The notes beneath the pieces were generated by a model. It saw nothing but the letters and a program-made list of their open reading frames with translations. It ran no database searches and was not told the origin of the DNA. A DNA stretch of 64,000 nt from NCBI RefSeq assembly GCF_033763495.1, contig NZ_JANRKL010000155.1:1-64000 (forward strand), read 5' to 3'. The position numbers and the translations under genes were made by a program. Positions 27,233-36,268 of this stretch are shown here, in pieces. Numbering within the stretch: position 1 is the first letter of the stretch; every line of letters begins with the position of its first letter. Origin of the DNA: Haliscomenobacter sp033763495 (GTDB taxonomy: Bacteria; Bacteroidota; Bacteroidia; Chitinophagales; Saprospiraceae).

Positions 27233-29353
27233 ATGAACATGCAGCAGCGCTACCTTATTTGTACCATTGTATTGATTTTTGGGGCATTGGGACTTTTTGC
27301 GCAGGAAACACTCTCCGATAAAAAAAAGCAAGCCACCAATTTTTACTACCTCAATAAATACCAATCAGCCCAAAGTGTGCTGCTTGGCATCAAAAAGAAC
27401 CGCCAGGATGACAAGGAAACCAAACTCCTTCTGGCCTTGTGTTATTACCACCTCAACCAACTCAAGGAAGCTGAGCCCATGCTGCGGCATATTTTGGAAA
27501 CGGAGCGTTCACCCTTTCCGGAAACCTGGCTGTACCTGGGTAAAATTTACCACGACCGGCACGAGTTCATCAAAGCCATTGAGTACTACAAGCTTTACCT
27601 CAAGGCCATTCCCAGCAACCACACCAACCGGGCCACCGTTCGGGAAGACATTCGGCGTTGCGCTACTGGCCTGGCATTGCAATACAAAACGCCCCGAGCT
27701 ATAGTGGAAAACCTGGGCAATACCGTCAATACGCCTTACGATGAGTTTGCTCCGATCATGAGCCCCAATTTTACCGATCGGATCTATTTTTCTTCGGTTC
27801 GCCCCGGCAACATGGGTGGCTCTCGCAACAATTTTGGACAACCCGATGAAGTGATGGGGCGCTTCTACAGCGATATTTTTACTTCCCAGGTCAACAAAGG
27901 AATCTGGACTCCACCTCAGGCCATGCACCACTTGTTGAATAGCCCCAAACACGAAGTGCTTCTCGATTTTAGCGCCAACGGTAAAGCGCTTTTTTACTTC
28001 AAAGGAAGCTCCTACACCCAGGGTGAAATCCTGATCGATACCTTTCGGGTGGGCAGCCGCACTTTGTCGTCGGATCCTTTCATCGGGCCAGTGGAGGCTG
28101 CGGCGGGTTTGAGTTCCGCTCAGTTTATTGGCGATACCATGGCCATTTTCGCCAGCCAACGCCCTGGTGGCTATGGTGGAATGGATTTGTATAAAACAGT
28201 GTGGATACGTGGTCGTTGGAGCGCCCCAGTCAATATGGGGCCAGACATCAATACCTCTTTTGATGAAACCACGCCCTTCCTTTCCCGCAATGGGCAGGTG
28301 CTGTATTTCAGCTCCAATCGCCCCGATCAAAGTATGGGCGGTTTTGATGTTTTTCGTTGTTTGTTGATTCCACAAATCAATCGCTGGACCAATGCCGACA
28401 ACCTCGGAGTACCCGTTAACTCGGCGGGGGACGACACCCATTTTCGCTTGTCTCGAGATGGATATACCGCGTATTTCGCGTCCTCGCGCAAGGATGGCCT
28501 GGGTGAACGGGACATTTACGCTGCCTATTTCTTCGACTACCTGCACGAAATGTCAGCACCCATCAGTGCTCCGGCACCTTTGTATGTACAAACCTCGGCT
28601 CCGCCAAAAATGCCCCGCACGAATCCTGACGGCAGCATCGCTGAACCTGATCCCAGGGAAGAGGTATCACCCCGAGGTAGTTTAAATCTCAAGCCTTTTT
28701 ATTTCAATCAGGATGGCCAATGGATGCAAGGCCCTGATGGCAAACAATTGGATGAACTGGTTGAAGCCCTGAAAAAGAATCCCCAACTAAAACTGGTCAT
28801 TACCGCTGCTTCCCGGCAGGAATTGGCGGTGAGCTCCCGTTTGTATGGCGGCTTAAAAAGCGCTGAAAACCTTGCCCAATACCTGATTGGCAAAGGGGTT
28901 TCGCCCACTGCTTTACAACTGCACAGCATACCGCCGCCGCCTGATTTTACCAGCAATTTTAAAACGCTCACCTTTCAGTTGAGTAGCTTGGGTGAATCGG
29001 CCTTCAGCAGCAAAACCGAACCCTGGCTGAGTGGATACACGGAAGACAGTGGACTGCTATTCCGGATTCAGGTGGGTCAAAGCACCAGTGTATTACAAAA
29101 CCCGCTTTTGAGCCAAGACCGATATGCAATGGGGGAAAAATCCCAGTCAAATGGCACCTATTTCTATACCATTGGCCGATATAATAGCTACACTGAGGCA
29201 AAAACTGCTTTTAACAAGCTCAGTAACCAAACGGGTTTTGCTACCTTTGAGCTCGTTCCTTTCGTCAACGGCATCAGGCTGAGTCGTGAAACTGCGGGTA
29301 GCCTGAGTAAAATGTATCCTGATATTTTGAGCTGGCTGGAGGCGAAGAACTAA
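27233..29353 (+). CDS. Envelope protein with TPR, PD40 propeller and SPOR-like end
   Basis: A signal peptide is followed by TPRs (about residues 25-160), WD40-like PD40 repeats (FAPIMSPNFTDRIYFSS, DETTPFLSRNGQVLYFSSNR, DDTHFRLSRDGYTAYFASSR), an OmpA-like or similar segment around residues 480-590, and a C-terminal SPOR-like domain (LLFRIQVGQSTSV). Bacteroidota proteins of this layout include gliding and type IX secretion components such as PorE, with a similar TPR-PD40-OmpA order; a relation is plausible but unproven. 706 aa. Element D lies just after the stop, then two further envelope genes. Confidence 0.75.
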   Translation: MNMQQRYLICTIVLIFGALGLFAQETLSDKKKQATNFYYLNKYQSAQSVLLGIKKNRQDDKETKLLLALCYYHLNQLKEAEPMLRHILETERSPFPETWLYLGKIYHDRHEFIKAIEYYKLYLKAIPSNHTNRATVREDIRRCATGLALQYKTPRAIVENLGNTVNTPYDEFAPIMSPNFTDRIYFSSVRPGNMGGSRNNFGQPDEVMGRFYSDIFTSQVNKGIWTPPQAMHHLLNSPKHEVLLDFSANGKALFYFKGSSYTQGEILIDTFRVGSRTLSSDPFIGPVEAAAGLSSAQFIGDTMAIFASQRPGGYGGMDLYKTVWIRGRWSAPVNMGPDINTSFDETTPFLSRNGQVLYFSSNRPDQSMGGFDVFRCLLIPQINRWTNADNLGVPVNSAGDDTHFRLSRDGYTAYFASSRKDGLGERDIYAAYFFDYLHEMSAPISAPAPLYVQTSAPPKMPRTNPDGSIAEPDPREEVSPRGSLNLKPFYFNQDGQWMQGPDGKQLDELVEALKKNPQLKLVITAASRQELAVSSRLYGGLKSAENLAQYLIGKGVSPTALQLHSIPPPPDFTSNFKTLTFQLSSLGESAFSSKTEPWLSGYTEDSGLLFRIQVGQSTSVLQNPLLSQDRYAMGEKSQSNGTYFYTIGRYNSYTEAKTAFNKLSNQTGFATFELVPFVNGIRLSRETAGSLSKMYPDILSWLEAKN

Positions 29354-29360
29354 ATGTAAA

Positions 29361-29447
29361 AGTTGAGAGGTTTAGGAGTTGAGGCTACCGCAGTGGCTTA
29401 GACGCAGTCTATCCTTAACTCCTCAACTTCTCAACTCCTCAACCTCT
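29361..29447. repeat. Palindromic element D (half core)
   Basis: The arms AGTTGAGAGGTTTAGGAGTTGAGG and CCTCAACTTCTCAACTCCTCAA use the same words as element A. The centre GGCTACCGCAGTGGCTTAGAC (29383-29403) matches the reverse complement of the right half of the core in B, so a half core is present in the other orientation. It sits inside the operon, ending 11 nt before the next ATG. Confidence 0.75.
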
Positions 29448-29458
29448 AATTGACAACT

Positions 29459-30385
29459 ATGGAGAACAGCCAAAACAACGGTTCAAAGCGGATTTTACTG
29501 ATTGTAGCTTTAATTTTAGGACTCGGCGCCTTGGGCGCAGGTGTATGGGGGCTTTCGCAACAAAAAGCCAAAGCGAGTCTGCAGGCCGAAAACCAATCCA
29601 TGAGTCAGGAACTGAGTAGCCTCAATGAGCTCAAAGAAGACCTGGCAGCCGAAGTGGATAGCCTGGAAAGTGCATACCAAACCCTGGCTGGCGAAAACGA
29701 GACCCTCCAAGGTTCTTTGGCTGATGCCCAAAGTGCCCTGGCGCGCAAGGACGCCGAAATCAAAGCCAACCGCAGCAACCGCCTCAATGAGGTAAATGGA
29801 CTCAAAGGAGAAATTCAACAACTGCTGGCCGAAAAAGCCAATCTGGAACAAGTCATCGGCGACCTGCAAGCCGAAAATCAGGAGCTAAAAGAACGCACTG
29901 GCCAACTGGAGCGCGACCTGAGCACCGCTCGCACAGAAAACACTTCCCTGGGCAACCTCAACAAAACCATGCAAAGCGAGCTCAAACGTTTGACGCTGGC
30001 CAACTTCAAAGCCTCTGGGTTTCAGGTAGAGGTAGAAGCCCGCAAGCCCAAGGCAACCGCATCTTCCGGTAAAGCACGCCGGGTCAAAGTATCTTTCGAT
30101 TTGGTCGATGTGCCACAGGAATATCAGGGTTTACGCCCGGTCTACATGGTCATTACTGACGACAAAGGTGTACCCATCCAAGGTTCCAATATCCAGGAAA
30201 AAGTTACAGTCAATGGCACAAGTATGGACATTCTGGCGGTAAAAGCCAAAGACGTCAACATTACCGCCACCCAACGCCTTAGCTTCAGCCACGAACTGGA
30301 AGAAAAATTGCGCGATGGGTTTTACCGCGTTTCGGTATTTACGGATATTGGGATGTTGGGCGCTTCTAGTTTTAGACTACAATAA
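29459..30385 (+). CDS. Membrane-anchored coiled-coil protein
   Basis: The ATG at 29459 is taken rather than the in-frame TTG three codons before it. One membrane helix (about residues 12-33, LLIVALILGLGALGAGVWGL) is followed by a coiled coil of about 140 residues (LQAENQSMSQEL, EVDSLESAYQTLAGENETLQ) and a beta-rich C-terminal domain of about 110 residues (ASSGKARRVKVSFDLVDVPQ). The function is unknown; a spacer reaching across the periplasm is possible. 308 aa. It lies between the TPR/PD40 gene and the OmpA lipoprotein gene, with palindromic elements on both sides. Confidence 0.75.
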   Translation: MENSQNNGSKRILLIVALILGLGALGAGVWGLSQQKAKASLQAENQSMSQELSSLNELKEDLAAEVDSLESAYQTLAGENETLQGSLADAQSALARKDAEIKANRSNRLNEVNGLKGEIQQLLAEKANLEQVIGDLQAENQELKERTGQLERDLSTARTENTSLGNLNKTMQSELKRLTLANFKASGFQVEVEARKPKATASSGKARRVKVSFDLVDVPQEYQGLRPVYMVITDDKGVPIQGSNIQEKVTVNGTSMDILAVKAKDVNITATQRLSFSHELEEKLRDGFYRVSVFTDIGMLGASSFRLQ

Positions 30386-30470
30386 TGACGAATTTTTCGA
30401 ATGACGAATGACGAATTATGCCAGAGTCGGGCGGCAATTCGTCATTCGTCATTCGAAAAATTCGTCATTA
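30383..30470. repeat. Perfect 35-bp inverted repeat (element F)
   Basis: The 35-nt arm at 30383-30417 and its exact complement at 30436-30470 enclose an 18-nt loop. The arm is built from the repeated word ATGACGAAT. The stop codon of the previous gene is the first three bases of the arm. The next gene starts 17 nt after the right arm. No core is present. Confidence 0.9.
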
Positions 30471-30486
30471 TCAAACGATCGATCAT

Positions 30487-31359
30487 ATGCGAACCATACA
30501 CCTCCTCTCCCTTCTCTTCCTGCTCTCCGCCTGTGGCATTTCCAATAAAAAAGTGCTGGAGATGGAGCAATCCTACAAAACGGAGATTGGCACACTCAAT
30601 GAGCAACTGCGCAACAGCCGGGATGAAATTACCCGCATGCAACTGCAAATTGCCGAACGTAAGGGGGAGAACAACGCCCTGCTCGCTACCCAGGACAAAT
30701 ACCTCAAACGCCTGGATGAACTGGAAGCGGAATTGGACAAAGCCCAAAACCAGGCTTTGAGCAAGGAATCCTCCCTCAGCGACGCATTGAAGAACAAAAA
30801 CGAACAGATCAGCAAATTGGAAAACCAAATTGCTTCCATTCGGGATTTGTTGAAACAGGAGCAGGAAATCTTGAACGCCATTGCCAAAGAGTTTCAGGAT
30901 TCCTTGGCCAAATTTCCGGTAGCTCAGTACTCCGTAGAAGTGCGGAATGGAAAAATAGTGATCGCTCTCACCGAGTCTTTGTTGTTCAAAACGGGCGTCA
31001 CCAATCGCATCGAACCCACGGGCTTAGCCGCCCTAAAAACACTGGGGACATTATTGAATGCCAACCCGGTTTTGTCCATCCATGTGCTCGGCCATACCGA
31101 CAACCTGGCTACCTCCCGCAAAAATCTGGACAGTTGGGATTTCACCGCATTACGCGCCGCTACGGTAGTGCGCAATCTGGTAGATGCCCAGGAACTTGGT
31201 CCCAACCGCATCGTTGCCGGTGGGCGAGGGGAATTTGATCCCAGCACTTCCAATGAGACCTCAGAAGGGCAATCGCGCAACCGACGCATCGAATTTTTGC
31301 TCTTTTTTCCCGCAGAAAACCTTCCCCGCAAAATCAGCCAACTGGCTGAGCGAAAGTGA
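30487..31359 (+). CDS. OmpA-family lipoprotein with coiled coil
   Basis: The ATG at 30487 is chosen because the earlier in-frame ATG at 30418 lies in the palindrome loop. The signal LLSLLFLLSACG has a lipobox (LSAC), so it is a lipoprotein. A coiled coil of about 110 residues (LEMEQSYKTEIGTLNEQL, KNKNEQISKLENQIA) precedes a C-terminal OmpA domain (VLGHTDNLATSRKNLDSWDF, then GQSRNRRIEFLL) that should bind peptidoglycan. 290 aa. Its operon mates suggest a shared envelope structure. Confidence 0.85.
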   Translation: MRTIHLLSLLFLLSACGISNKKVLEMEQSYKTEIGTLNEQLRNSRDEITRMQLQIAERKGENNALLATQDKYLKRLDELEAELDKAQNQALSKESSLSDALKNKNEQISKLENQIASIRDLLKQEQEILNAIAKEFQDSLAKFPVAQYSVEVRNGKIVIALTESLLFKTGVTNRIEPTGLAALKTLGTLLNANPVLSIHVLGHTDNLATSRKNLDSWDFTALRAATVVRNLVDAQELGPNRIVAGGRGEFDPSTSNETSEGQSRNRRIEFLLFFPAENLPRKISQLAERK

Positions 31360-31496
31360 CCATAATCACTTTTGCACATCACAAGATAAACTAGGCTGCT
31401 TTAACAAATAAGCGCTGAATTGTGTTTACCTTTGACCAGTTCTGTTGCTAAAACCCAATCCAATCATCATTCAGTCATCAGTGTCGCATCAACTCA

Positions 31497-32567
31497 ATGA
31501 AAAAAGTCACTTTTAGTCCTTCGGGAAAATTTTATGCCATTCTGCGTGAAGAAGTTCAGCAGTATTTTGCCAAACAACAAATCAGTCCCAAAGGGGATGC
31601 TCGCCTTTATACCAAGACCATCATTCTTTTTGCTTCCTGGCTTTATTTGTACGTGCAATTGGTTTTTTTTACGCCTCAATCCATCATTTTAGGGGTATTG
31701 CTTTGCCTGTTGTTTGGGTTCAACTGGGCTTTATTGGGCTTTAATGTATGTCATGATGCCTGCCATAGCAGCTATTCGAATAACAATACCATCAACAATA
31801 TCCTGGGCTACACTTTCAATTTTTTGGGGGCCAACGCTTTCTTCTGGAAAACCAAACACAACATCGTACACCATACCTTCACCAATATTGACGGCATTGA
31901 TGCGGACATCATCCAAACCAAACTGCTTCGACTGGCACCTTCCCAGCACAAAATGGGTATCCACCGGTTTCAACACCTGTATTGCCTGGTTTTGTACGCT
32001 ATTTCTTATTTGGGGTGGGTATTTATGAACGATTTTCAAAAGTATTTCAGTAAAAAAGTCCACGTCACCAGCATCAATGGCTTTGATGTCAAAGAGCATT
32101 TGGTATTCTGGTTGTCTAAGGCCATGTACGTGCTGATTTATCTGGTCATTCCAATTTTGTTTGTGCCCAAATTTGTAACCTTTTTGCTGGGTTATCTCAT
32201 CGCCTCAATGGCTTGTGGCCTTGTATTGGCGATGGTGTTTCAGCTGGCTCACGTGGTAGAAATCACCGAATTTGAAGATGCGACTGAGCACGACCTGAGC
32301 ATTGAAAATGAATGGGCCATCCACCAGTTGTGTACCACGGCCAATTTTGCGCCAAAAAATAAAATCGTAAGCTGGATTTGTGGCGGCCTCAACTTCCAGG
32401 TTGAGCACCACCTTTTCCCCAACATCAGCCACGTACACTACCCGAAGTTACACCAGATTGTACAAAACGTGTGCGCCCAACACGGCGTGGATTACAAGTG
32501 TTACGCCTCCATGAGGGAAGCTCTGGTTTCACATTTTCGGAGAATGAAGTACCTCGGGGTAGCTTAG
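31497..32567 (+). CDS. Membrane fatty acid desaturase
   Basis: Introduces a double bond into an acyl chain (membrane di-iron enzyme). Three histidine boxes are visible: HDACH at 86-90, HNIVHH at 121-126, and QVEHHLFP at 301-308, the last with Gln as in front-end delta-6/linoleoyl-type desaturases. Four membrane helices fit. No fused cytochrome b5 domain is present. 356 aa. The exact regiospecificity is not determined by sequence alone. Confidence 0.93.
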   Translation: MKKVTFSPSGKFYAILREEVQQYFAKQQISPKGDARLYTKTIILFASWLYLYVQLVFFTPQSIILGVLLCLLFGFNWALLGFNVCHDACHSSYSNNNTINNILGYTFNFLGANAFFWKTKHNIVHHTFTNIDGIDADIIQTKLLRLAPSQHKMGIHRFQHLYCLVLYAISYLGWVFMNDFQKYFSKKVHVTSINGFDVKEHLVFWLSKAMYVLIYLVIPILFVPKFVTFLLGYLIASMACGLVLAMVFQLAHVVEITEFEDATEHDLSIENEWAIHQLCTTANFAPKNKIVSWICGGLNFQVEHHLFPNISHVHYPKLHQIVQNVCAQHGVDYKCYASMREALVSHFRRMKYLGVA

Positions 32568-32723
32568 AGCTTGTCTGAATCAGCAAAAAACCTAAACTTG
32601 GGGCATAGGCTTGGCCGCCAACGATCCTAAAGCGCAAAACCCTGAACAGTGGGAGGGCTTGAATTTGTTGGGTTTTGCTTTGATGGCGGCAAGGGATGTT
32701 TTGCGGGGGTTATTTTCTTTTAC

Positions 32724-33284
32724 ATGAAATTTTTCAAAAAACTATTCTTTGGCTTATTGACCTTAACCATCCTCACCTTTTTGCTGCGCAACTGGTTGTT
32801 TTGGCAATTGTTCAGTTATCAGTCAGTAGGAGACCAGCCAATTTATGCCATTAAAAATCCGGAACTGCGCACCTACATCGAAAGGGAATTGCCCGCTAAT
32901 TCAGTAAAATCACCCCAGTTTATCTTGAAAAAAGCCTTGCAGCTGAGCGCCAAACAACTCCACTTCAGCGCTGCGCGCAACCACAACGACCCCAATCTGC
33001 TCATCGACAGCCATAGCGCCCATTGTGTGGGTTACGCCGCCTTTACCACCACGATTTGTAATGAGCTGCTCCACCGTTACCAATTGAATGCCGAGTGGAA
33101 AGCAGAGGCACGCGTAGGTCAAATCCATTTTTTAGGCATCAATGTCCATCCGTATTTTCAGTCCGCTTTTTTCAAGGACCACGACTTTGTGGTGCTTAGG
33201 AACCTGAAAACGGGGGAAGAGCTGGCAGCTGACCCGACGGTTTATGATTATTTGGGGATTGGGCTTGTTCGGGTGAAAAGGTGA
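32724..33284 (+). CDS. Transglutaminase-like exported protein
   Basis: The ATG at 32724 is chosen over 32649 because a signal or anchor helix (MKFFKKLFFGLLTLTILTFL) starts there. A possible catalytic triad is visible: Cys in SHSAHCVGYAAF, His in FFKDHDFVVLRN and Asp in ELAADPTVYDY, the order of a transglutaminase fold. 186 aa is small for the family, and function is not known. It is preceded by a fatty acid desaturase but not obviously linked to it. A convergent gene lies downstream. Confidence 0.65.
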   Translation: MKFFKKLFFGLLTLTILTFLLRNWLFWQLFSYQSVGDQPIYAIKNPELRTYIERELPANSVKSPQFILKKALQLSAKQLHFSAARNHNDPNLLIDSHSAHCVGYAAFTTTICNELLHRYQLNAEWKAEARVGQIHFLGINVHPYFQSAFFKDHDFVVLRNLKTGEELAADPTVYDYLGIGLVRVKR

Positions 33285-33328
33285 TTTTTTTCGTAACCAC
33301 GGTTACCGTAACCATGGTTACGAAAAAA
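33285..33328. repeat. Palindromic element L
   Basis: TTTTTTCGTAACCA pairs with TGGTTACGAAAAAA, and the interior (GTAACCACGGTTAC, GTAACCATGGTTAC) is itself made of two overlapping palindromes built on one word. The T and A tracts on the outside allow it to act as a two-way terminator between convergent genes. No core. Confidence 0.75.
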
Positions 33329-33394
33329 TGATAACCTAATTTGTTACAAAAATTAATAACATTCTTAGCTGCTTATTAGCGCTTATGTTTCATT

Positions 33395-34090
33395 TCAATA
33401 CTCCTCATTGACTTCCAAAGGCCTAAAGTTCTTATACCGAACTTGACTCCCCTCATTTGTTGAATCCTGCCGAATGATTTTCCCTTTGCCGTTTTTATCA
33501 TAAACCCATACCGTCAAACCATCAGATAAGTCGACACTGGCAAACTTCCTTAGATGATCACCTTCCAAATTCAAAAAAACGGTAGTGCTGCTGCCTGTAA
33601 CCAAAAATGCATCAATGCAATCTAGTTTTTTGTTGTACAAAAGATTCGGATACTTATCTGAATTCTTGATAAAAATGAGTTCATCAATTTTTTTGTCATA
33701 AATAAATAGTCGCCTGACGTCATTTGCACCTCTAGCTGCTATGGAGGATTGATAAGTCAAATCGTTTAGCCCGTCGTTGTTAAAGTCGTTCAATACTGCA
33801 CTGCAACTTGTAATCGGGTCTTTTAGAAAATGGAAGGAGTTTTTTAAAAGCCAGGCACCTCTTTGCTTCGTATAAAATTTGATGATTACGAATACGCTAT
33901 CCGGGGTTCGGCATTTTGACAGTTCAACCTTATTGAAAGATTTTCTTCCAATGGTTAAACTGTCCACAAAATACTCATCTACTTGAGGGGTTTCTGTTGG
34001 TGCTGCCGCCGATTTTTCAGCCACCACTTGTTCTGACTTAGGCTGGCAAGCACACAGCAAAAGAAAAATTAGAACTAACAATCTTTGCAT
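33395..34090 (-). CDS. Hypothetical lipoprotein, 231 aa
   Basis: The signal MQRLLVLIFLLLCACQPKS has a lipobox (LCAC), so it is an exported lipoprotein. The body contains NDFNNDGLNDLTYQSS, which resembles FG-GAP/VCBS or EF-hand-like calcium loops, and beta strands of regular spacing. No function is proposed. Confidence 0.7.
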   Translation of the reverse strand: MQRLLVLIFLLLCACQPKSEQVVAEKSAAAPTETPQVDEYFVDSLTIGRKSFNKVELSKCRTPDSVFVIIKFYTKQRGAWLLKNSFHFLKDPITSCSAVLNDFNNDGLNDLTYQSSIAARGANDVRRLFIYDKKIDELIFIKNSDKYPNLLYNKKLDCIDAFLVTGSSTTVFLNLEGDHLRKFASVDLSDGLTVWVYDKNGKGKIIRQDSTNEGSQVRYKNFRPLEVNEEY

Positions 34091-34136
34091 ACCAAGTCAA
34101 TGTATCTTAAAAACTCCCCACCGATCCAGAGCCTTA

Positions 34137-34165
34137 CCTCCCGAAAGTTTTCCACTTTCGGGAGG
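34137..34165. terminator. 11-bp hairpin after S41 protease
   Basis: CCTCCCGAAAG pairs with CTTTCGGGAGG around a 7-nt loop, between two minus-strand genes, downstream of the S41 gene. It lacks a T tract, so a weak terminator or stabiliser. Confidence 0.5.
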
Positions 34166-34218
34166 TTCAGAGCAGCGAACGGATCTTATATTTTCAACGC
34201 CAACTTATTCAGCAGACC

Positions 34219-35241
34219 TCACCTCAACAACCCAATCGCCCGTTCCAAAATACTATCCACTCCCTTCGCCTCATCCGCCGGATCCATATCCACTTTTACA
34301 TCCGGTAGTACCCCGTTTTCAATCTGCTGATTGTCCGGAGTAAGCAACAAAGTGGTAGAGAACGTATAGCTCCAACCATTCAACAACTGTCCGGAATACG
34401 GTGCACCGCCGCCGCCGCCCGTTTGGTCGCCCAGGATGGTGACATTGTTGAGGGTCGACATGGCAGAGGTAAAAAAATTGGCTGCGCTGTACACCTTGCG
34501 GTTGGTGAGCACGATGATTTTGCCGAAATACTTGTTGCCTTTACCACCGGGTTTGATCAGGTAGGGAAAAAACTTGCTGAACTCATCCCGACCTGGGCCT
34601 ACTTTATAGCGTACGGCACCCACCTTGGTTTCCGTATCCACAAAGCCTTTCATGATTGCGTCCACATTGCCCAGGCTGCCGCCCGTATTGTCGCGGATGT
34701 CGATGATCCAACCTTTGGCTCTACCGTAATATTTGAACAGTTCGCTCATAGATTCTCCCGAAACTGCATCGCCAAAACTCGAATACCGGATGTACGCCAC
34801 CGTGCTATCTGCAAGCCACTGCGTCCGGAAGGGTAGGATGATGCGCCGATTTTCTTGCAGGTAATTGCGGTCGATGATGTTGGCGTTGTAATTGGGCGGG
34901 TAATTGAAGTACCAACTGCGGTTGCTGGCCGCGTTGAAGGGGGATATCAAGGACACGTGCCCATCCCTCAACTCATTGAGCATGGCGTTGAGCACGTTAA
35001 AAAGGGCTTCGTCCGTGGTTTTTTCATTGACCTGGGGGCGGTATTTTTGATAGATGGCCTGCCAATCGATGTTTTTGTACTCAAAAAAAGTGTATTTGGC
35101 ATTCACTTCCCGCCAAAGCAACTCAAAATTTTCAACGGGATTATCTGTCGGGTCAGGCTCAATGAGCAATTCCGAGCAAGCCGAAAAACTTAAGAACAGC
35201 CCGAGCAACAACAGGACTGGGTATGATTTATGGATACGCAT
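34219..35241 (-). CDS. S41 family peptidase
   Basis: An exported tail-specific (C-terminal processing) protease-type enzyme. The lipobox SFSAC after the signal (ATG at 35241, not the TTG 9 nt earlier) suggests a lipoprotein. The peptidase domain has IDIRDNTGGSLGNVDAIMK and NRKVYSAANFFTSAM, where Ser of YSAA is the likely nucleophile. No PDZ domain is obvious, so it belongs to the short S41 type. 340 aa. It is followed on the same strand by a lipoprotein gene and preceded by an outer membrane-like gene. Confidence 0.85.
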   Translation of the reverse strand: MRIHKSYPVLLLLGLFLSFSACSELLIEPDPTDNPVENFELLWREVNAKYTFFEYKNIDWQAIYQKYRPQVNEKTTDEALFNVLNAMLNELRDGHVSLISPFNAASNRSWYFNYPPNYNANIIDRNYLQENRRIILPFRTQWLADSTVAYIRYSSFGDAVSGESMSELFKYYGRAKGWIIDIRDNTGGSLGNVDAIMKGFVDTETKVGAVRYKVGPGRDEFSKFFPYLIKPGGKGNKYFGKIIVLTNRKVYSAANFFTSAMSTLNNVTILGDQTGGGGGAPYSGQLLNGWSYTFSTTLLLTPDNQQIENGVLPDVKVDMDPADEAKGVDSILERAIGLLR

Positions 35242-35246
35242 GGTGA

Positions 35247-36122
35247 TCAATATTTGAGGATTCTGGAAATGGTGATGGTCTGGATGGCCGATTGCAACGG
35301 GTTCGGTTTTTTGAACTGATCGTACTGGAAGCTGTAGCTGATGCGGTACGGCACCCGGGCGACTACCTGTTTTTTGCGCTTGTGGTTGCGGTACAAGTCC
35401 AGGCTGGCCTTGTACATCCAGCCAAAGCGGCGGTTGAGGGTACCAAATTGAAACACACTCACTTCATTATCCGTTTCACCCAGAATTGGCCCGGTGAAGG
35501 TGTACAGCGGGCGTACAAAGCCACTGGCCAGGGGGATGCTCAACTGCTGGGTCAGGATGAATTCCCGGCGGCCGGGTTTAAATTTGTAAACTAAGCGCCC
35601 GGTAACCCCCAGGTCCAAACCAGCGTCATAGCCCAAAACGTTGTTCACATTTTGTAGGGCGAAACGCGAATTGCCAAAACCCTGAGCCCAGGGACCTACA
35701 TAGCCCTGCCAGCCTTTTTTTTCCAAAACCGGAAACTGCCAGCTGTATTGCCCCGAAAAATTGAAGAGCATGAGGGTGAATTCCCCTGCCTGATCAATGG
35801 CAAGACCGGAAAATAAGCCGGTGCTGTATTCTTTCAAGGCTTGAGGAGTGTAGTGCAGGCGATTGTAACCCAGCTTGAATCCGGTTCCGACCAGTTGTAG
35901 GGGGGAAACAAAAGCATCACGTAGTAGGATCGAACCGAATTCTACCGTTCGCAAGCGGTAATCGGAATAAGCTTCGGCATGAATGGGATCTACTTCGATT
36001 TTTTCGAACAAAGGCGTCCGGAAGGCTGCACTTTTTTCTTCCTGAGCATTTAGCGGTTGCGAAAACAGGAAAATTACACTCCAGCTAGCACAAAAAATGG
36101 CCAGGGTTTTGCGTTGAAACAT
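35247..36122 (-). CDS. Putative outer membrane protein, 291 aa
   Basis: A signal peptide (about residues 1-26, ending LNAQ) precedes amphipathic strands rich in aromatic residues (FGSILLRDAFVSPLQLVGTG, FTLMLFNFSGQYSWQFPVLE), like an outer membrane beta-barrel. Family not recognised. It starts 5 nt upstream of the S41 gene on the same strand, so the pair are likely co-transcribed. Confidence 0.65.
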   Translation of the reverse strand: MFQRKTLAIFCASWSVIFLFSQPLNAQEEKSAAFRTPLFEKIEVDPIHAEAYSDYRLRTVEFGSILLRDAFVSPLQLVGTGFKLGYNRLHYTPQALKEYSTGLFSGLAIDQAGEFTLMLFNFSGQYSWQFPVLEKKGWQGYVGPWAQGFGNSRFALQNVNNVLGYDAGLDLGVTGRLVYKFKPGRREFILTQQLSIPLASGFVRPLYTFTGPILGETDNEVSVFQFGTLNRRFGWMYKASLDLYRNHKRKKQVVARVPYRISYSFQYDQFKKPNPLQSAIQTITISRILKY

Positions 36123-36183
36123 ATGGTCAATGTAAATTTTGGGTTAATATTTGGAGGATAATTCTAAAACGTAAACATGTGCG

Positions 36184-36214
36184 TTTTGGTCGTACAAAAT
36201 TAGTGCTATCTTTC
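36184..36214 (+). promoter_or_regulatory. Candidate promoter of the PiT gene
   Basis: TTTTGG and, 17 nt later, TATCTTTC resemble the Bacteroidota -33/-7 consensus (TTG ... TANNTTTG) with one mismatch at the last base. About 55 nt before the start codon. Confidence 0.45.
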
Positions 36215-36268
36215 AGCGAATTTGTACACCAGCAGTCAAAGCTGAATATTGACCTCTAATTCAGACAC

